Source: Trifolium pratense (lineage: Eukaryota > Streptophyta > Magnoliopsida > Fabales > Fabaceae). From it: a stretch of DNA of 64,000 nt. The translations under genes were made by a program, and so were the position numbers. The stretch is taken from the NCBI RefSeq assembly GCF_020283565.1, contig NC_060060.1:62605257-62669256 (forward strand), read 5' to 3'. Numbering within the stretch: position 1 is the first letter of the stretch; each line of letters starts with the position of its first letter. Below are positions 22,594 through 33,562 of the stretch, piece after piece. The notes beneath the pieces were generated by a model. That model was not told the origin of the DNA, made no database searches, and saw nothing but the letters and a program-made list of their open reading frames with translations.

Positions 22594-23684
22594 TGTTGGA
22601 ACAAAATTGATTTAAAAATGTTTGCCCCTAAATCTATTAAGGTTTTGATGATAACAAAGTATTAATAAACAATTGGAAGGACTAAAAATTTAATTTAAGT
22701 GTGCAGGACTTAGATTCAATTAAGCTCTGATTAATGATCAGAAGATAAAGACTTCAGAAGTTTGTAAGTGTTCAGAAGATTGTGAGACTCAGAAGTTGTA
22801 ATCTTCAGACGATGAAGCCTTCAGAACTTCTTAAGGTCTTAGCTTCATCAAACTCTGATGATCTTCTTGAAGTTTGTAAAGATTCTCTTTTGCAAGTCAA
22901 CTCTTCTACCAATGAAGAAAAGGACCTTTCAAGCCTGATCAGAACAGCTAATCTCCTTTTGTCTGTCCTCTTTTGAGAACGTGGGTCATCAGTGGTGTTA
23001 GCTGAATAAGGAAAGTCTTCTCTGCAGTAGTCAAAGTACCTGAAACTCTTTCTCAGTTTTAGATACAACCAAACTGCATCAAGACAGGCTGCTTGAAGAC
23101 AAAAGATTATCTACTTCAACGGTCTTCTTTGCAACGACTCTTTTCTAGTCATATATATACTAGAAGGATCAGCTGTATTATATACATCAATCAAGGATTA
23201 TTAACACGCACGAACAAACTCTGAATTCCTCATACAAAGCTCTGAACCTCTAAACTGTGTTGTTGCACTTTTAGTTCAAATATTTAGTATTTGTTCTTCT
23301 AGGTTCTGACTAAGAGCTGTTTTATACTTTCCATTACTTTATTATATCTTGTACTTGAGATAACTTAAGCTTGTGTGCTTAAGTGTGAAGTCTTAAGCTT
23401 GTGTGCTTGAGCAGTGTTGAGAAGTCTCTTGCTTGTGTGCTTGAGCAGTTGTAATCTTGTGTGATTATAGTGAAATCCCTTGGAAGTGCAAGGGGACTGG
23501 ACTACTCTCGTTTTGTGAGAGGAACCAGTATAAATTGCTTGTGTGATCTCTCTCTCTCTCTCTCTTAACTTGTTTTATTGTGTTATTTATCCGCTGCTGT
23601 TGTAGTTAAGTTAAGAACTTGAAAAAGTTTTAAACTTGACTAAAACACAATTCAACCCCCCCTTCTTGTGTTTTCACACCTTCA
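22594..23684 (+). repeat. SIRE 5' LTR
   Basis: 1091 bp, TGTTGGAACA to CACACCTTCA. A TATATATA stretch at about 23151-23158 is the likely core promoter. Several AAGCTTGTGTGCTTGAG copies lie at about 23369-23450 and a CT microsatellite at about 23549-23565. Confidence 0.95.
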
Positions 23685-23686
23685 AT

Positions 23687-23699
23687 TGGTATCTAGAGC
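23687..23699 (+). other. SIRE primer binding site
   Basis: TGGTATCTAGAGC two bases after the LTR. It matches the initiator tRNA-Met complement TGGTATCAGAGC apart from one extra T. Confidence 0.7.
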
Positions 23700-23754
23700 T
23701 CTGGTCTGTTACTTTCACTTAACAGTGAGACAGGAAAGATCTTGTGAGAACACT

Positions 23755-26157
23755 ATGTCTGGAGGAGACGATAGTAGCACTAGAACAACCGGTGATGCCG
23801 GTGAGGCCAGTGGAGCTGGTGGTGGTCCTAGAAATGCTTTTGGTTTTGACTACTTGAGTAATGAATCACATGAACATAGTGGCAACAGAAAAGCCCCTAT
23901 ATTCAATGGTGATGCATCATTATTTGAGTGGTGGAAGGAAAGATTGTATAGCAATATTACTGCTATTGATCATGAGTTGTGGGATTTGGTTGAGCTGGGA
24001 GTAACTTTTGAAAACTTAAATGAACATGGAAGATTGTCCATTGAGCATAGAAAGTTACTCACACCAGCTAACTTAAAAATCTACACTAAGCATCATAGAG
24101 TAAAGGACATTGTTGTTGGTGCTATTAGACATGAAGATTATGTCAGAATAGAAAACAAGTCTACTGCTAAATCTATCTTTGATTCGATGTGTGCTACCTA
24201 TGATGGTAATGAAAAGGTTCAAGAGGCTAAGGCTAGTCTCTTGATAAGGCAATATGAACTATTCACTATGCAACAAGATGAAAGCATTGAGACTATGTTT
24301 ACAAGGTTTCAAATCCTTGTATCTGGTCTTAAAGCTCTTAAGAGGAGTTATTCCACCTATGATCATGTTCAGAAGATTCTGAGAAGTCTTCCTATTGCTT
24401 GGAGGCCTAAGGTCACTGCAATATAAGAAGCTCAAAATCTCAAGACTCTGAGTCTTGAGGCTCTGATAAGCAATCTCAGAAGCCATGAGATGGTTCTGAA
24501 CGCTGACTCAGAAGCTAAGAAGAAGTCCAAGTCTGTGGCTTTACAGTCAACTAGGACTCCTTCTAAAGCTCTTAAGACTCAGCTTCTTGACATTGAAGAG
24601 GAATCTTCTGCAGATGGTCAAGAGGAGGAAATGGGTGAAGATGAATTTGCTTTATTCACCAAGTTTCAGCAATGGAACAGATTTAACAAAAGAAACTTCA
24701 GAGGTAACAGCTCCAGAAATTTTGTCAGCAAAAAGGATGATCAGAAGAACTGCTTCAACTGTAAGAAGCCAGGACACTTTATTGCTGACTGTCCAGAAAT
24801 GTCTGCTAAAGACAAAAGCAAAAGATACAGCTCAAAGAAGCAACAATTTAAGAGCAAATTGAAAAAGAGTCTGATGGTTACTTTTGAAGAGCTATCATCT
24901 GAGGAAGAAGTTGAGGAAGAAGAAGAGGCAAATCTAGCCCTGATGGCTTCAACTGACTCAGATGCAGACTCAGAGGATGAATCAGAATCAGATTCAGAAG
25001 TAACAGATGAGGTATTTTCTGACTGTTCTAAATCTCAACTTATAACTGCACTTAACAAGGTCATTGAGAAACATCTCAGAGTGTTAAGTAAACAAAAAGT
25101 TTTACAAGAAAAGCTTAACACTCTGACTGAACAAGCAGAACATTTTCAAGGTCTATATCAAGAAACTCTGAATAGAGTAAATGACTTTGAAAAGGGTTGT
25201 GCTGTTTGTCACAAACCTATTGATGAGCAGGAAATAGCTCTTCAACAGTTTGTGCATCTCAACCTTGGGAAGAGCAAAGCTGCTAATAGAATTTATAATG
25301 TTTTGAGACATAGAGGAGAAGGACTTGGCTATGAATATGGTAGAACATATTCAAAGCTGAAGACCTCTGCCAAAAAGGTTGGAAAATCTTGGGTTTATTA
25401 TGTTGTTCCATCCAGTGAAGAGGGAAAGAATCCTGGTATTGTTGAAAATGACAATGATGATCTGATTGATTTAGATGCTGACAGCTCAGAGGAACCAAGT
25501 TCCTCAGGATCTGGAAAGGAAAGTTCAGAAGATAGAAGTTGTTCAGAACCTGAGAACATTAGTTCAGAAGTTCTGAAAACTTCAAAATCTGAGACTTCAA
25601 ATTCTGGAACCAAAGGAACTTCAGTACCTGAGGCTAGTCAATCTAAAAGCTCAGAAGTTTTTAAAAGAAAGAATTCAAACTCCAAATCTCAGATGCAGTA
25701 CAGGACTCAGATTATTTATGATTCTAGAGTCAGTAGATATAATCAATCAGAACATGGGATTGGTAATAAATACAAACCCTGGAATCATAAACAATCCAAA
25801 TCCTGGAATAATAACAGATCTCAAACAAAGAAAAGATTTCAAAAAGGTTATTATTCCAAACCAAGATCTTTCTCTGACACTAAACAACATAATAAGCATT
25901 TGTGGACTAACAAGCGTGGACCCAGAAGATGGGTACCAAAAGCTGAAATAATGTACCATTCAGATTTACCAACTAGGAAAGGATATGTCCTACCTAGAGC
26001 ATGGAAACAAGTCCTATGCAAAGGAAGAAGGGCTTATGTCCTAGACAAATGGCTGACAAGTTCTCAAGTTAACAATCAGAACTTGAAAAATGAAGAGGAA
26101 GAATACTGGGATGACTTTATCATTAACTGTGATGAAGAGTTCTACCGCAATGATTAA
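23755..26157 (+). pseudogene. SIRE gag with one in-frame stop
   Basis: The start is MSGGDDSSTRTTG at 23755. A TAA at 24424-24426 (about codon 224) interrupts an otherwise continuous frame of about 800 codons. The N-terminal half is the copia gag domain (IFNGDASLFEWWKERL, then IYTKHHRVKDIVVGAI). A zinc knuckle CFNCKKPGHFIADC lies at about residue 333. Downstream are long acidic Ser/Asp/Glu tracts, a coiled-coil-like stretch and a basic C-terminal third. The second half, including the knuckle, can only be made if the stop is read through. Gag would build particles and bind RNA in the cytoplasm. Confidence 0.85.
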
Positions 26158-29100
26158 AGTTGTTTCTCATACAGCCTGCCACTCAAAGAAGTATCATGAA
26201 TCACTCATGGTATCTGGATAGTGGATGTTCAAGGCATATGACTGGTGACAAACAACTATTTTCTAAGCTGACTATGAAAGAAGGAGGATCTGTCGGCTTT
26301 GGAGGTAATCAAAAAGGAAAGATAATAGGTACAGGTACAGTAGGTAATTCTTCCCTATCTATTAATGATGTTTGGTTAGTAGATGGACTCAAACATAACT
26401 TATTGAGCATAAGTCAATTTTGCGACAATGGTTATGTAGTTGTCTTTAATAAGGAATCATGTACTGTGTCTAAACAATCTGATAACTCCATTATATTCAA
26501 AGGTCTGAGAAAGAACAATGTTTATAAAATTAATCTTTCTGATTTGAATGAACAAAAAGTGGTGTGTCTTTTGACCTTGAGTGAAGAAAAATGGATCTGG
26601 CATAAGAGGTTAGGCCATGCTAACTGGAGGTTAATCTCTAAGCTTAGCAAGCTTGACCTTGTCAGAGGTTTACCTAAAATCAAATATCACTCAAACACAC
26701 TTTGTGGTTCATGTCAAAAAGGAAAGATTACAAAATCATCTTTTAAACCTAAGAACATTGTCTCTACCTCAAGACCATTGGAACTTCTTCACATTGATCT
26801 TTTTGGGCCAGTTCACACTGCCTCTATCAATGGAAAGAAGTATGGATTAGTGATTGTTGATGACTACAGTAGATGGACTTGGGTAAAATTCCTAAAAACA
26901 AAAGATGAAGCTTATGATGAGTTTAGCATCTTCTGCAAACAAATTCAAAATGAAAAAGGCTACACTATTTTAAAAGTTAGAAGTGATCATGGTGGAGAAT
27001 TTGAATATGAACCTTTTGAAAACTTTTGTGAAAAATATGGCATTCTGCATGAATTCTCTTCTCCTAGAACTCCTCAACAAAATGGGGTTGTAGAAAGGAA
27101 GAATAGAACTCTGCAAGAAATGGCCAGAACCATGATGCATGAAACAAATGTAGCAAAGTTTTTATGGGCAGAAGCTGTAAACACAGCATGTTATGTTCAA
27201 AATAGAATCTATATCAGATCTAAGTTGAACAAAACTGCTTATGAATTGTTCAAAGGAAGAAAACCTGATATCTCTTATTTTCATCAGTTTGGATGTACCT
27301 GTTACATCTTAAATAACAAAGTCCATCTAAAGAAATTTGATGCTAGAGGTTATAAGGGTACCTTTATAGGATATTCTGAACGCTCAAAAGCATACAGACT
27401 GTATATTTCTGAAACACACACTGTGGAAGAAACTATGCATGTCAAATTCGATGACAAAGAGCCTGACCAAGTGTCAGAGCTTGTGGAAGGTTTGTCTAGA
27501 TTTCAGGTATCAGAGGATCAGTATTCAGATATTCCAAACTACTCAGAACATCCATTCTCTGAAGAACCTCTGAACATAACAATTCCTACAGACTCTGAAC
27601 AACAAAGAACTGAAGCAACTTCTGAACCTGCTGATGATGAGTATGAAGATGATGAGCCCCCAAGAAATACTTTCAAATACAAATCATCACATCCAGAGGA
27701 ACTGATCTTAGGCAACAAAGATAGTCCAATGAAGACAAGATCTCAACTGAGAAATGAGGAATCTTTAGTTGGTCTTATCTCAATGATGGAACCTTCAAAT
27801 ATTGATGAAGCTCTAAAAGATGATGCTTGGATTGTAGCAATGCAAGAAGAGCTGAATCAATTTCAAAGGAATGATGTATGGACTCTAGTGCCTAAACCTT
27901 CACACAAGAACATTATTGGAACAAAATGGGTATTCAGAAACAAGCTAAATGAACAAGGTGAAGTGGTAAGAAATAAGGCTAGATTGGTCGCACAAGGTTA
28001 TAGTCAGCAAGAGGGGATTGACTATACTGAAACCTTTGCACCAGTTGCTAGACTTGAAGCAATCAGGTTACTTCTATCTTATGCTGTTAATCATGGAATA
28101 ACTTTGTATCAGATGGATGTTAAGAGTGCCTTCTTAAATGGTTTTATTTCTGAAGAAGTGTATGTTAAGCAACCTCCTGGTTTTGAAGATATCTCAAACC
28201 CAGAACATGTTTTCAAATTGAAGAAATCACTGTATGGTCTGAAACAAGCTCCAAGAGCTTGGTATGATAGACTCAGTAATTTCCTTCTTGAAAAGGGTTT
28301 TGAAAAAGGGAAGGTTGACTGCACACTCTTTAGAAAAACAACCAGAGAAGACATTTTAATCATTCAAATTTATGTTGATGATATTATTTTTGGTTCAACT
28401 AATGCTTCCTTGTGCAAGAATTTTTCTAAGATAATGCAGGATGAATTTGAAATGAGCATGATGGGAGAATTGAAATTCTTTCTGGGAATTCAAATCAATC
28501 AGAAGAAGGAAGGAACTTATGTTCATCAATCAAAATATACCAAGGAACTTCTGAAGAAATTCAACCTAGATGATTGCAAGATAATGAACACTCCTATGCA
28601 TCCAACTACCAACATGAGCAAGTCAGAAGATGAAGGAAAAGTAGATCAAAAGGTCTATAGAGGTATGATTGGTTCCTTACTCTATCTGACAGCCTCTAGA
28701 CCAGATATTTTATTCAGTGTTTGCTTATGTGCAAGATTCCAGTCAGATCCTAGAGAATCTCATCTTACTGCTGTAAAGAGAATCTTTAGGTATCTGAAAG
28801 GAACAACTAATCTTGGACTTCTCTATAAGAAATCCAATGATTATGTGCTAAATGGATTCTGTGATGCTGACTATGCTGGAGATAAAATTGAAAGAAAATC
28901 CACAAGTGGCAATTGTCAATTTGTTGGTGAAAACCTTATCTCCTGGGCTAGTAAAAGACAAACTACTATAGCTTTGTCTACAGCAGAAGCAGAATACATT
29001 TCAGCAGCTAAGTGTTGCACACAACTACTCTGGCTAAAATATCAGTTAGAAGATTATCAGGTAAGCAGTCACAATATTCCTTTATATTGTGATAACACTG

Positions 29101-29318
29101 CAGCCATTCATTTATCTAAAAATCCTATCCTACACTCTAGAGCCAAACATATTGAAATCAAACACCATTTTATCAGAGATTATGTTCAGAGAGGCATTAT
29201 AGATATTAAGTTTGTTGATACTGAAAATCAATGGGCTGATATATTTACTAAAGCTTTATCTGTTGAGAGATTTGATTTTATAAAGAAACATCTGAACATG
29301 TTTTCAATCTCTGAATGA
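26154..29318 (+). CDS. SIRE pol: protease, integrase, RT, RNase H
   Basis: Open from 26154 and ending in TGA at 29316-29318. It is in a different frame from gag, with only a 4-base overlap; the first ATG in frame is near 26196, so expression needs frameshifting or re-initiation. Residues counted from 26160: protease [11 protein letters not shown] (20-30); GAG-pre-integrase HKRLGHANW (about 148); integrase core with D in HIDLFGP (213), D in RSDHGGEF (about 275), E in GVVERKNR (about 311); RT with YVDD (738-741); RNase [11 protein letters not shown] (about 900) and TAEAEY (about 941). The order protease-integrase-RT is diagnostic of Ty1/copia. All catalytic motifs seen are intact. Confidence 0.95.
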   Translation, partial: LKLFLIQPATQRSIMNHSWYLDSGCSRHMTGDKQLFSKLTMKEGGSVGFGGNQKGKIIGTGTVGNSSLSINDVWLVDGLKHNLLSISQFCDNGYVVVFNKESCTVSKQSDNSIIFKGLRKNNVYKINLSDLNEQKVVCLLTLSEEKWIWHKRLGHANWRLISKLSKLDLVRGLPKIKYHSNTLCGSCQKGKITKSSFKPKNIVSTSRPLELLHIDLFGPVHTASINGKKYGLVIVDDYSRWTWVKFLKTKDEAYDEFSIFCKQIQNEKGYTILKVRSDHGGEFEYEPFENFCEKYGILHEFSSPRTPQQNGVVERKNRTLQEMARTMMHETNVAKFLWAEAVNTACYVQNRIYIRSKLNKTAYELFKGRKPDISYFHQFGCTCYILNNKVHLKKFDARGYKGTFIGYSERSKAYRLYISETHTVEETMHVKFDDKEPDQVSELVEGLSRFQVSEDQYSDIPNYSEHPFSEEPLNITIPTDSEQQRTEATSEPADDEYEDDEPPRNTFKYKSSHPEELILGNKDSPMKTRSQLRNEESLVGLISMMEPSNIDEALKDDAWIVAMQEELNQFQRNDVWTLVPKPSHKNIIGTKWVFRNKLNEQGEVVRNKARLVAQGYSQQEGIDYTETFAPVARLEAIRLLLSYAVNHGITLYQMDVKSAFLNGFISEEVYVKQPPGFEDISNPEHVFKLKKSLYGLKQAPRAWYDRLSNFLLEKGFEKGKVDCTLFRKTTREDILIIQIYVDDIIFGSTNASLCKNFSKIMQDEFEMSMMGELKFFLGIQINQKKEGTYVHQSKYTKELLKKFNLDDCKIMNTPMHPTTNMSKSEDEGKVDQKVYRGMIGSLLYLTASRPDILFSVCLCARFQSDPRESHLTAVKRIFRYLKGTTNLGLLYKKSNDYVLNGFCDADYAGDKIERKSTSGNCQFVGENLISWASKRQTTIALSTAEAEYISAAKCCTQLLWLKYQLEDYQVSSHNIPLYCDNTAAIHLSKNPILHSRAKHIEIKHHFIRDYVQRGIIDIKFVDTENQWADIFTKALSVERFDFIKKHLNMFSISE

Positions 29319-29766
29319 AATTTTTTTTTTGGAAATTAAAGTGTAAGAGGTTATGTATATCAGAACTTATGTTTCAGAACATCTGAAACACAAGCTCTGA
29401 AGTACTTAACTCTGATAGAGAATTTTAAAAATCTCAGAGGCTCTGAACTATTTAAGTGGAAAACGTTTAGTATTCGCTGCTGAACAGTTGTCCATTAAAA
29501 TAGCAGTTACCGAGTAAATTTCTGCACGTGGTCTACGTGTGTCAGGTAGTGGGTGGTTAATGATGATTTTTGGTATTCAACTTTCTGTCAATTAGCGTAA
29601 CTTCCCAAATTTGCTATTTTCGTGTTAACTGTGTGCATTTAAATAAAACTTACACAATACACTTGCACACTTCTCACTTTCACAACCTACACTTTCTTTT
29701 CTCTCTAAACCTTCAACAAAATTTTCTTTCTCTCTCATTAGTTCCTACCCTTACCTAAACTCCATC

Positions 29767-32367
29767 ATGGCTGGTTCTTCATCTTCTTCAACAACAAAGA
29801 TTCCTCCGTTCATGTTTAGAAATCTTCAAATCGTTGGGAACGAAATGGAGTTTCCAGAATCTGAGCTCATCTTTCTTTCTGAGAAGATGATAGACTTTGA
29901 TAGTTTAAAGGCGAATGGGTTCGATGTGAAACATTACTTCTCCACTCAAGGATGGGATAAGTACTTCAACATGCTTAATGGTCCTATTTACCCAGATCTC
30001 TTGAAGAAATTCTGGATGAAAGCTAAGGTTTTTGATAAGGCTGAAGCTAAACAGGAAGAACTTGCTGCTATTGAAAGAGATCCTAGTTTAAAAGGTAAAT
30101 CTAGGAAAGAAATGGGTTTATTGGAATTTTCTGGAAAACAGATTAGGTCAAATATCTGTGGTATGAATCTGGCTTTCTCTCCTATTCATTTCAACGCTTT
30201 GCTTGGTTTGGATAACTCTGGGATAAAGTTGGATGTTTTTGAGAAGGACACAAGGTACATAGATGATCTTCTGGCTCTGATGTGTACAGATTTGAAACTG
30301 AAGGGTAAAGTTAAGGGTTTGACTGATGTCTGCAGAGTCCTTTTCAAGATCATTCTAGCTGCTATCAGTCCAAGAATTGGTGGTACTGATACAATCTCCT
30401 GGACTCATCGTCATCTGATCTACTTTCTTCTGAAAGAAATGAAAGTGAATCTGGGAGAATACTTCTTTGAGAGGATCTGTGAGGCAATCTTCTTAAGCAA
30501 ATCTCAGAGGAAAACAGCCATAGCTTATCCAAGATTACTCTCAGACCTTCTTTATCAAGGTCATGTTGTTCAGAATCTGAAGAAGTTCCATCCAGAACTT
30601 GTGGAAAAGAAGTTCACCCCTGAGATTCTGAATGCAAGTTTTCTAACCAAGATGCGTCTCATCTCGTCAAAAGTGGTTCCACCTCCACAAGAGTTTACAG
30701 CCAGTCTTGAAGATCGTCTGTATGTGGATGGATATCCAGTAATCTCTGAAATGGATGTTGAGCACATCATCCAAGATTATCTGGAAGTTCTTAGAAAAGA
30801 AGGATATACTGTTGATAGGAGTATGGTTCCAAAAGCTCCTGTAAACTTGTACAATCCTAAGAGGAAACCTAAGAGGAAAGCTGAACAAGAAAAACCAGAT
30901 CTTCTTGCTCAGAAGAAGGTTAAAGTAGAAGAAGCTGTTGCTGAGCAGAGAACAAAAAGGAAACATAAAGCTAGTTCTGGAAAAGCTGCTGCAACTTCAT
31001 CAAAGAAGCCTATTGTTATTGATGAAGAGGAAAGTGAAGAAAGTGACTCCTCTGAAACTCAGTCTGATTCAGAAACTGAGTCTGATGAAGAAACTCTGAG
31101 TACTAGGATGCATCAGAAACAAGTTCCTGATTCCAAAGGTAAGTCTCCTAAGTACATCTTTAATGAAGTTGAAATTGGAATAGGGTTTACCAAACCGCTT
31201 AGAACTATTCTTCCCAACATTTCACCTTCTGATAACCCTCTTTCTGAACTAGAAAAACACCTGAGCCCTGACCCCCTCAATAATCAGCCTCTTACTCATG
31301 AAACCCACAAATGTTCCTCACCTCCTAAACCAAAATCACCTCTACCTCAACCTCAACCACAAAAACAATCACCTGACATTCCACCATCTGAACCTCAACC
31401 AGATATTCCAACTGCTGAACAACCCTCTGAACCAACCCCTGAACACAAATCTCCTGAACCATCATCTGAACACATTTATCCTGAATCAACATCTGACATC
31501 TCTTCCTCTGAATCAACTCCTGAACCCAATCCTAATCCACGCATTCATACTTGTGCCCCTAACCCTTCAGAAGCAGAAGTTGTTATCATTGACAACCCTG
31601 CTAATGACCCAACAAAACTCTCTACCATTCCCAATATCTCACCCTCATCCTCTGACCCTTTTGGTAACCTTTCCAATCAGCTGTATGATGATTTACTTAG
31701 GTTATCCCATATTCAGGACAAGTTTTTGGTGTGTCCCTCTGATGTGGATATGGAGGTGTCACTAATCAAGGCTAGAATCTGCAAAGCTCTGGATGCAATG
31801 GGTGATGAGATCAAGACTGTGATTGGACAACGGGATTTGGATATGGTACATCTTCTGAAGAACAGCTTAGCAAGAGCTAGTTTGAAACGACTGACTGGGT
31901 TTAACCATGAAGAGCATGAGCGTGCTAAGCTTGCTGCTATTGCTGCTACTGCAAGGCATATGTCTGTTTTTAAGAAATGCTGGATTGATTCCAAGCTGTT
32001 CAAGAGCCTTGAGGATCAAAGAATTGAGAATGAACGTCTGGCTGAAGCTGCTGCAAGACTTGCTGAAGAAATCCCTGAGCTGAACCAAGAGGATGATCCA
32101 GCTGCTGATATTCTGATGATTGATTATCCAGAGGAAGGTGAACCCTCCTCTGATAAAGGCAAGGCACCTTTGGTTGAAGAACAGGCACCTTTGGTTGTAG
32201 ATCAGCTGCAGATTTTTCAAGAAGCTCTGAGGGAACAACAAGAAGGTTTGGAAAGGCAAAGAACAGCTCACCTCAATTTGGAATCAAAAGTGGATGGTTT
32301 AGTCTCCAACGTGGGGTCTCTGAATGACAAATTTGACCAGCTCTTAGCCTTTCTCAAGAAACCTTAG
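29767..32367 (+). CDS. SIRE third ORF ('envelope-like'), 866 residues
   Basis: It starts MAGSSSSSTTKIPPF, 448 bp after pol. Residues 1 to about 330 form a globular domain with GWDKYFNMLNGPIYPDLLKKFW and NALLGLDNSG, similar in pattern to the third ORF of the Athila element at 57492. Then come a basic stretch KRKPKRKAEQ (about 365), an acidic Ser/Glu tract (about 417-450), a Pro-rich section of about 80 residues with PEP/SEP repeats (about 511-590) and a C-terminal coiled-coil-like region (about 755-866). I see no signal peptide and no clear transmembrane segment. The usual envelope label is therefore not supported by the sequence; a nuclear or particle-associated role is equally possible. Confidence 0.85.
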   Translation: MAGSSSSSTTKIPPFMFRNLQIVGNEMEFPESELIFLSEKMIDFDSLKANGFDVKHYFSTQGWDKYFNMLNGPIYPDLLKKFWMKAKVFDKAEAKQEELAAIERDPSLKGKSRKEMGLLEFSGKQIRSNICGMNLAFSPIHFNALLGLDNSGIKLDVFEKDTRYIDDLLALMCTDLKLKGKVKGLTDVCRVLFKIILAAISPRIGGTDTISWTHRHLIYFLLKEMKVNLGEYFFERICEAIFLSKSQRKTAIAYPRLLSDLLYQGHVVQNLKKFHPELVEKKFTPEILNASFLTKMRLISSKVVPPPQEFTASLEDRLYVDGYPVISEMDVEHIIQDYLEVLRKEGYTVDRSMVPKAPVNLYNPKRKPKRKAEQEKPDLLAQKKVKVEEAVAEQRTKRKHKASSGKAAATSSKKPIVIDEEESEESDSSETQSDSETESDEETLSTRMHQKQVPDSKGKSPKYIFNEVEIGIGFTKPLRTILPNISPSDNPLSELEKHLSPDPLNNQPLTHETHKCSSPPKPKSPLPQPQPQKQSPDIPPSEPQPDIPTAEQPSEPTPEHKSPEPSSEHIYPESTSDISSSESTPEPNPNPRIHTCAPNPSEAEVVIIDNPANDPTKLSTIPNISPSSSDPFGNLSNQLYDDLLRLSHIQDKFLVCPSDVDMEVSLIKARICKALDAMGDEIKTVIGQRDLDMVHLLKNSLARASLKRLTGFNHEEHERAKLAAIAATARHMSVFKKCWIDSKLFKSLEDQRIENERLAEAAARLAEEIPELNQEDDPAADILMIDYPEEGEPSSDKGKAPLVEEQAPLVVDQLQIFQEALREQQEGLERQRTAHLNLESKVDGLVSNVGSLNDKFDQLLAFLKKP

Positions 32368-32565
32368 GATTCTTTGCACTTTATGTCTTTCATGATATTT
32401 ATCTTCTGAACCTGATATTCATATTTTCTTTACTTTATTTTTATATTGTCTGAACAATTTTTATTCTGGATTTTAACTTAGTTATGTGGTTTGTTATTTT
32501 TTTTTGTGCTAATTCTTTCTTTGATAAACCAGAACATAAGAACACAAGATGAATTTAAAAGAAAA

Positions 32566-32572
32566 CTTTATT
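32566..32572 (-). terminator. Poly(A) signal for the SIRE antisense ORF
   Basis: The minus strand reads AATAAAG about 57 bp after the antisense stop codon, followed by T-rich DNA. Confidence 0.4.
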
Positions 32573-32628
32573 AATGATCTAACAATGTTGAGTACATTGG
32601 TAAAAAAAAAGAAAAAGACAACCTAATC

Positions 32629-32937
32629 CTAGTCAGATGGATAATACTCAGAAGAAATCTCAGATTTCTCCTCAGCATCCTCTGATGAAATTTCTATGGG
32701 ATCTGGGTTCTGCTCTTCTTCTTCTTCTTCTTGTTCTTCTTCTGGAACATAGCCAGCCAAGAACTCAACATAGTCAGCATCATCTTCATTTTCTTCAGCT
32801 TCAGAATCTGATGAAATGATTATAATCTCAGCATCTTGTGGGTTCTTGTCGTCTTCTTTATCTTTCGCATCTTTTTCGCGTTTTTCTTCTTCTTTCTTTC
32901 TCCGAACCTCTGCAATACGTGAACTGAATCTTCTCAT
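32629..32937 (-). CDS. Antisense acidic small protein within the SIRE element
   Basis: 102 residues on the opposite strand to gag and pol, between the third ORF and the 3' LTR. It begins MRRFSSRIAEVRRKKEEEKR, a basic helix-prone start, and is then very acidic. Two segments fit the SUMO-interacting motif pattern (hydrophobic core followed by Ser/acidic residues): EIIIISSDSEAEE and PIEISSEDAEE. A TATA box 60 bp upstream and an AATAAA-type signal downstream suggest an independent transcription unit. No family is recognised. Low-complexity acidic ORFs can arise by chance, so protein expression is unproven. Confidence 0.5.
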   Translation of the reverse strand: MRRFSSRIAEVRRKKEEEKREKDAKDKEDDKNPQDAEIIIISSDSEAEENEDDADYVEFLAGYVPEEEQEEEEEEQNPDPIEISSEDAEEKSEISSEYYPSD

Positions 32938-32996
32938 TCTTCTTGATTCTTCTTGATATATTTTTTTTGTGAAGCATGTATGTTAACTCGTTCACC

Positions 32997-33004
32997 TTTT
33001 TATA
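32997..33004 (-). promoter_or_regulatory. TATA box for the SIRE antisense ORF
   Basis: The minus strand reads TATAAAAA within GGGTTTATAAAAAGG, 60 bp before the ATG, which leaves room for a leader of about 30 bases. Confidence 0.5.
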
Positions 33005-33127
33005 AACCCTTTAGCGCGTTGTTTTTGTTTTTTTTTTTGTTTTTGAAATAAATTCACCTTTGTAACAACCACTCTTCTTCTTTGTCTGTCTTGGTTATCT
33101 AAATTTTTTTTACTTTTTGATAATGAC

Positions 33128-33560
33128 AAAAGGGGGAGTAGTTACGCATTAATTGATAAGTGATAAGTTTCAAAGCTGAAACCACGCGCTCTCGCTTTTA
33201 TCCGTTAAGTTAAAAGTTGTTTTACGTATTTCAATGTGGAGACTAAGTAAGTTGAAACTGAAATAAATTTCATAAGTAAGGATAAGTTAAGAGTGCAATT
33301 TTAACTTAGCCTTATGAGACTTAGGGGGAGAGCTTGCAAACCTCTCACTCTGAAGAAAGATATGAAATTTGTTTTATTCCAAATTATCTTAATCTTATAC
33401 TAAATTAAAATATCATGGATAAAACTTAAAGCTTAGGCTTTAAGGAGTATCAATCTTAGGGGGAGCTTGCAAACCTCACAAACCTAAGAGAAACATGATA
33501 AGTTAATTTAACAACAATTGTCAATTAATACTTATGTTTGTCATCATCAAAAAGGGGGAG
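33128..33560 (+). other. Multiple polypurine tracts of SIRE
   Basis: AAAAGGGGGAG (33128-33138), TTAGGGGGAG (33321-33330), TTAGGGGGAG (33456-33465) and AAAAAGGGGGAG (33549-33560). The last sits directly before the 3' LTR and primes plus-strand synthesis. Repeated tracts here are a known Sirevirus feature. GAGCTTGCAAACCTC follows the second and third copies, so a larger unit is duplicated. Confidence 0.85.
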
Positions 33561-33562
33561 AT

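Noticed and set aside
22238..22615. ORF of 125 codons crossing the TR-GAG LTR end and the SIRE LTR start
   Set aside because: Spans an insertion boundary on the strand opposite to the element's gag; cannot be an ancestral gene.
31298..31765. ORF of 155 codons rich in Asn, Leu, His within the SIRE third ORF
   Set aside because: A frame-shifted reading of the Pro-rich region of the larger ORF.
29767..32367. True retroviral envelope protein
   Set aside because: No signal peptide, transmembrane anchor or fusion-peptide-like segment is visible; only the position resembles env.
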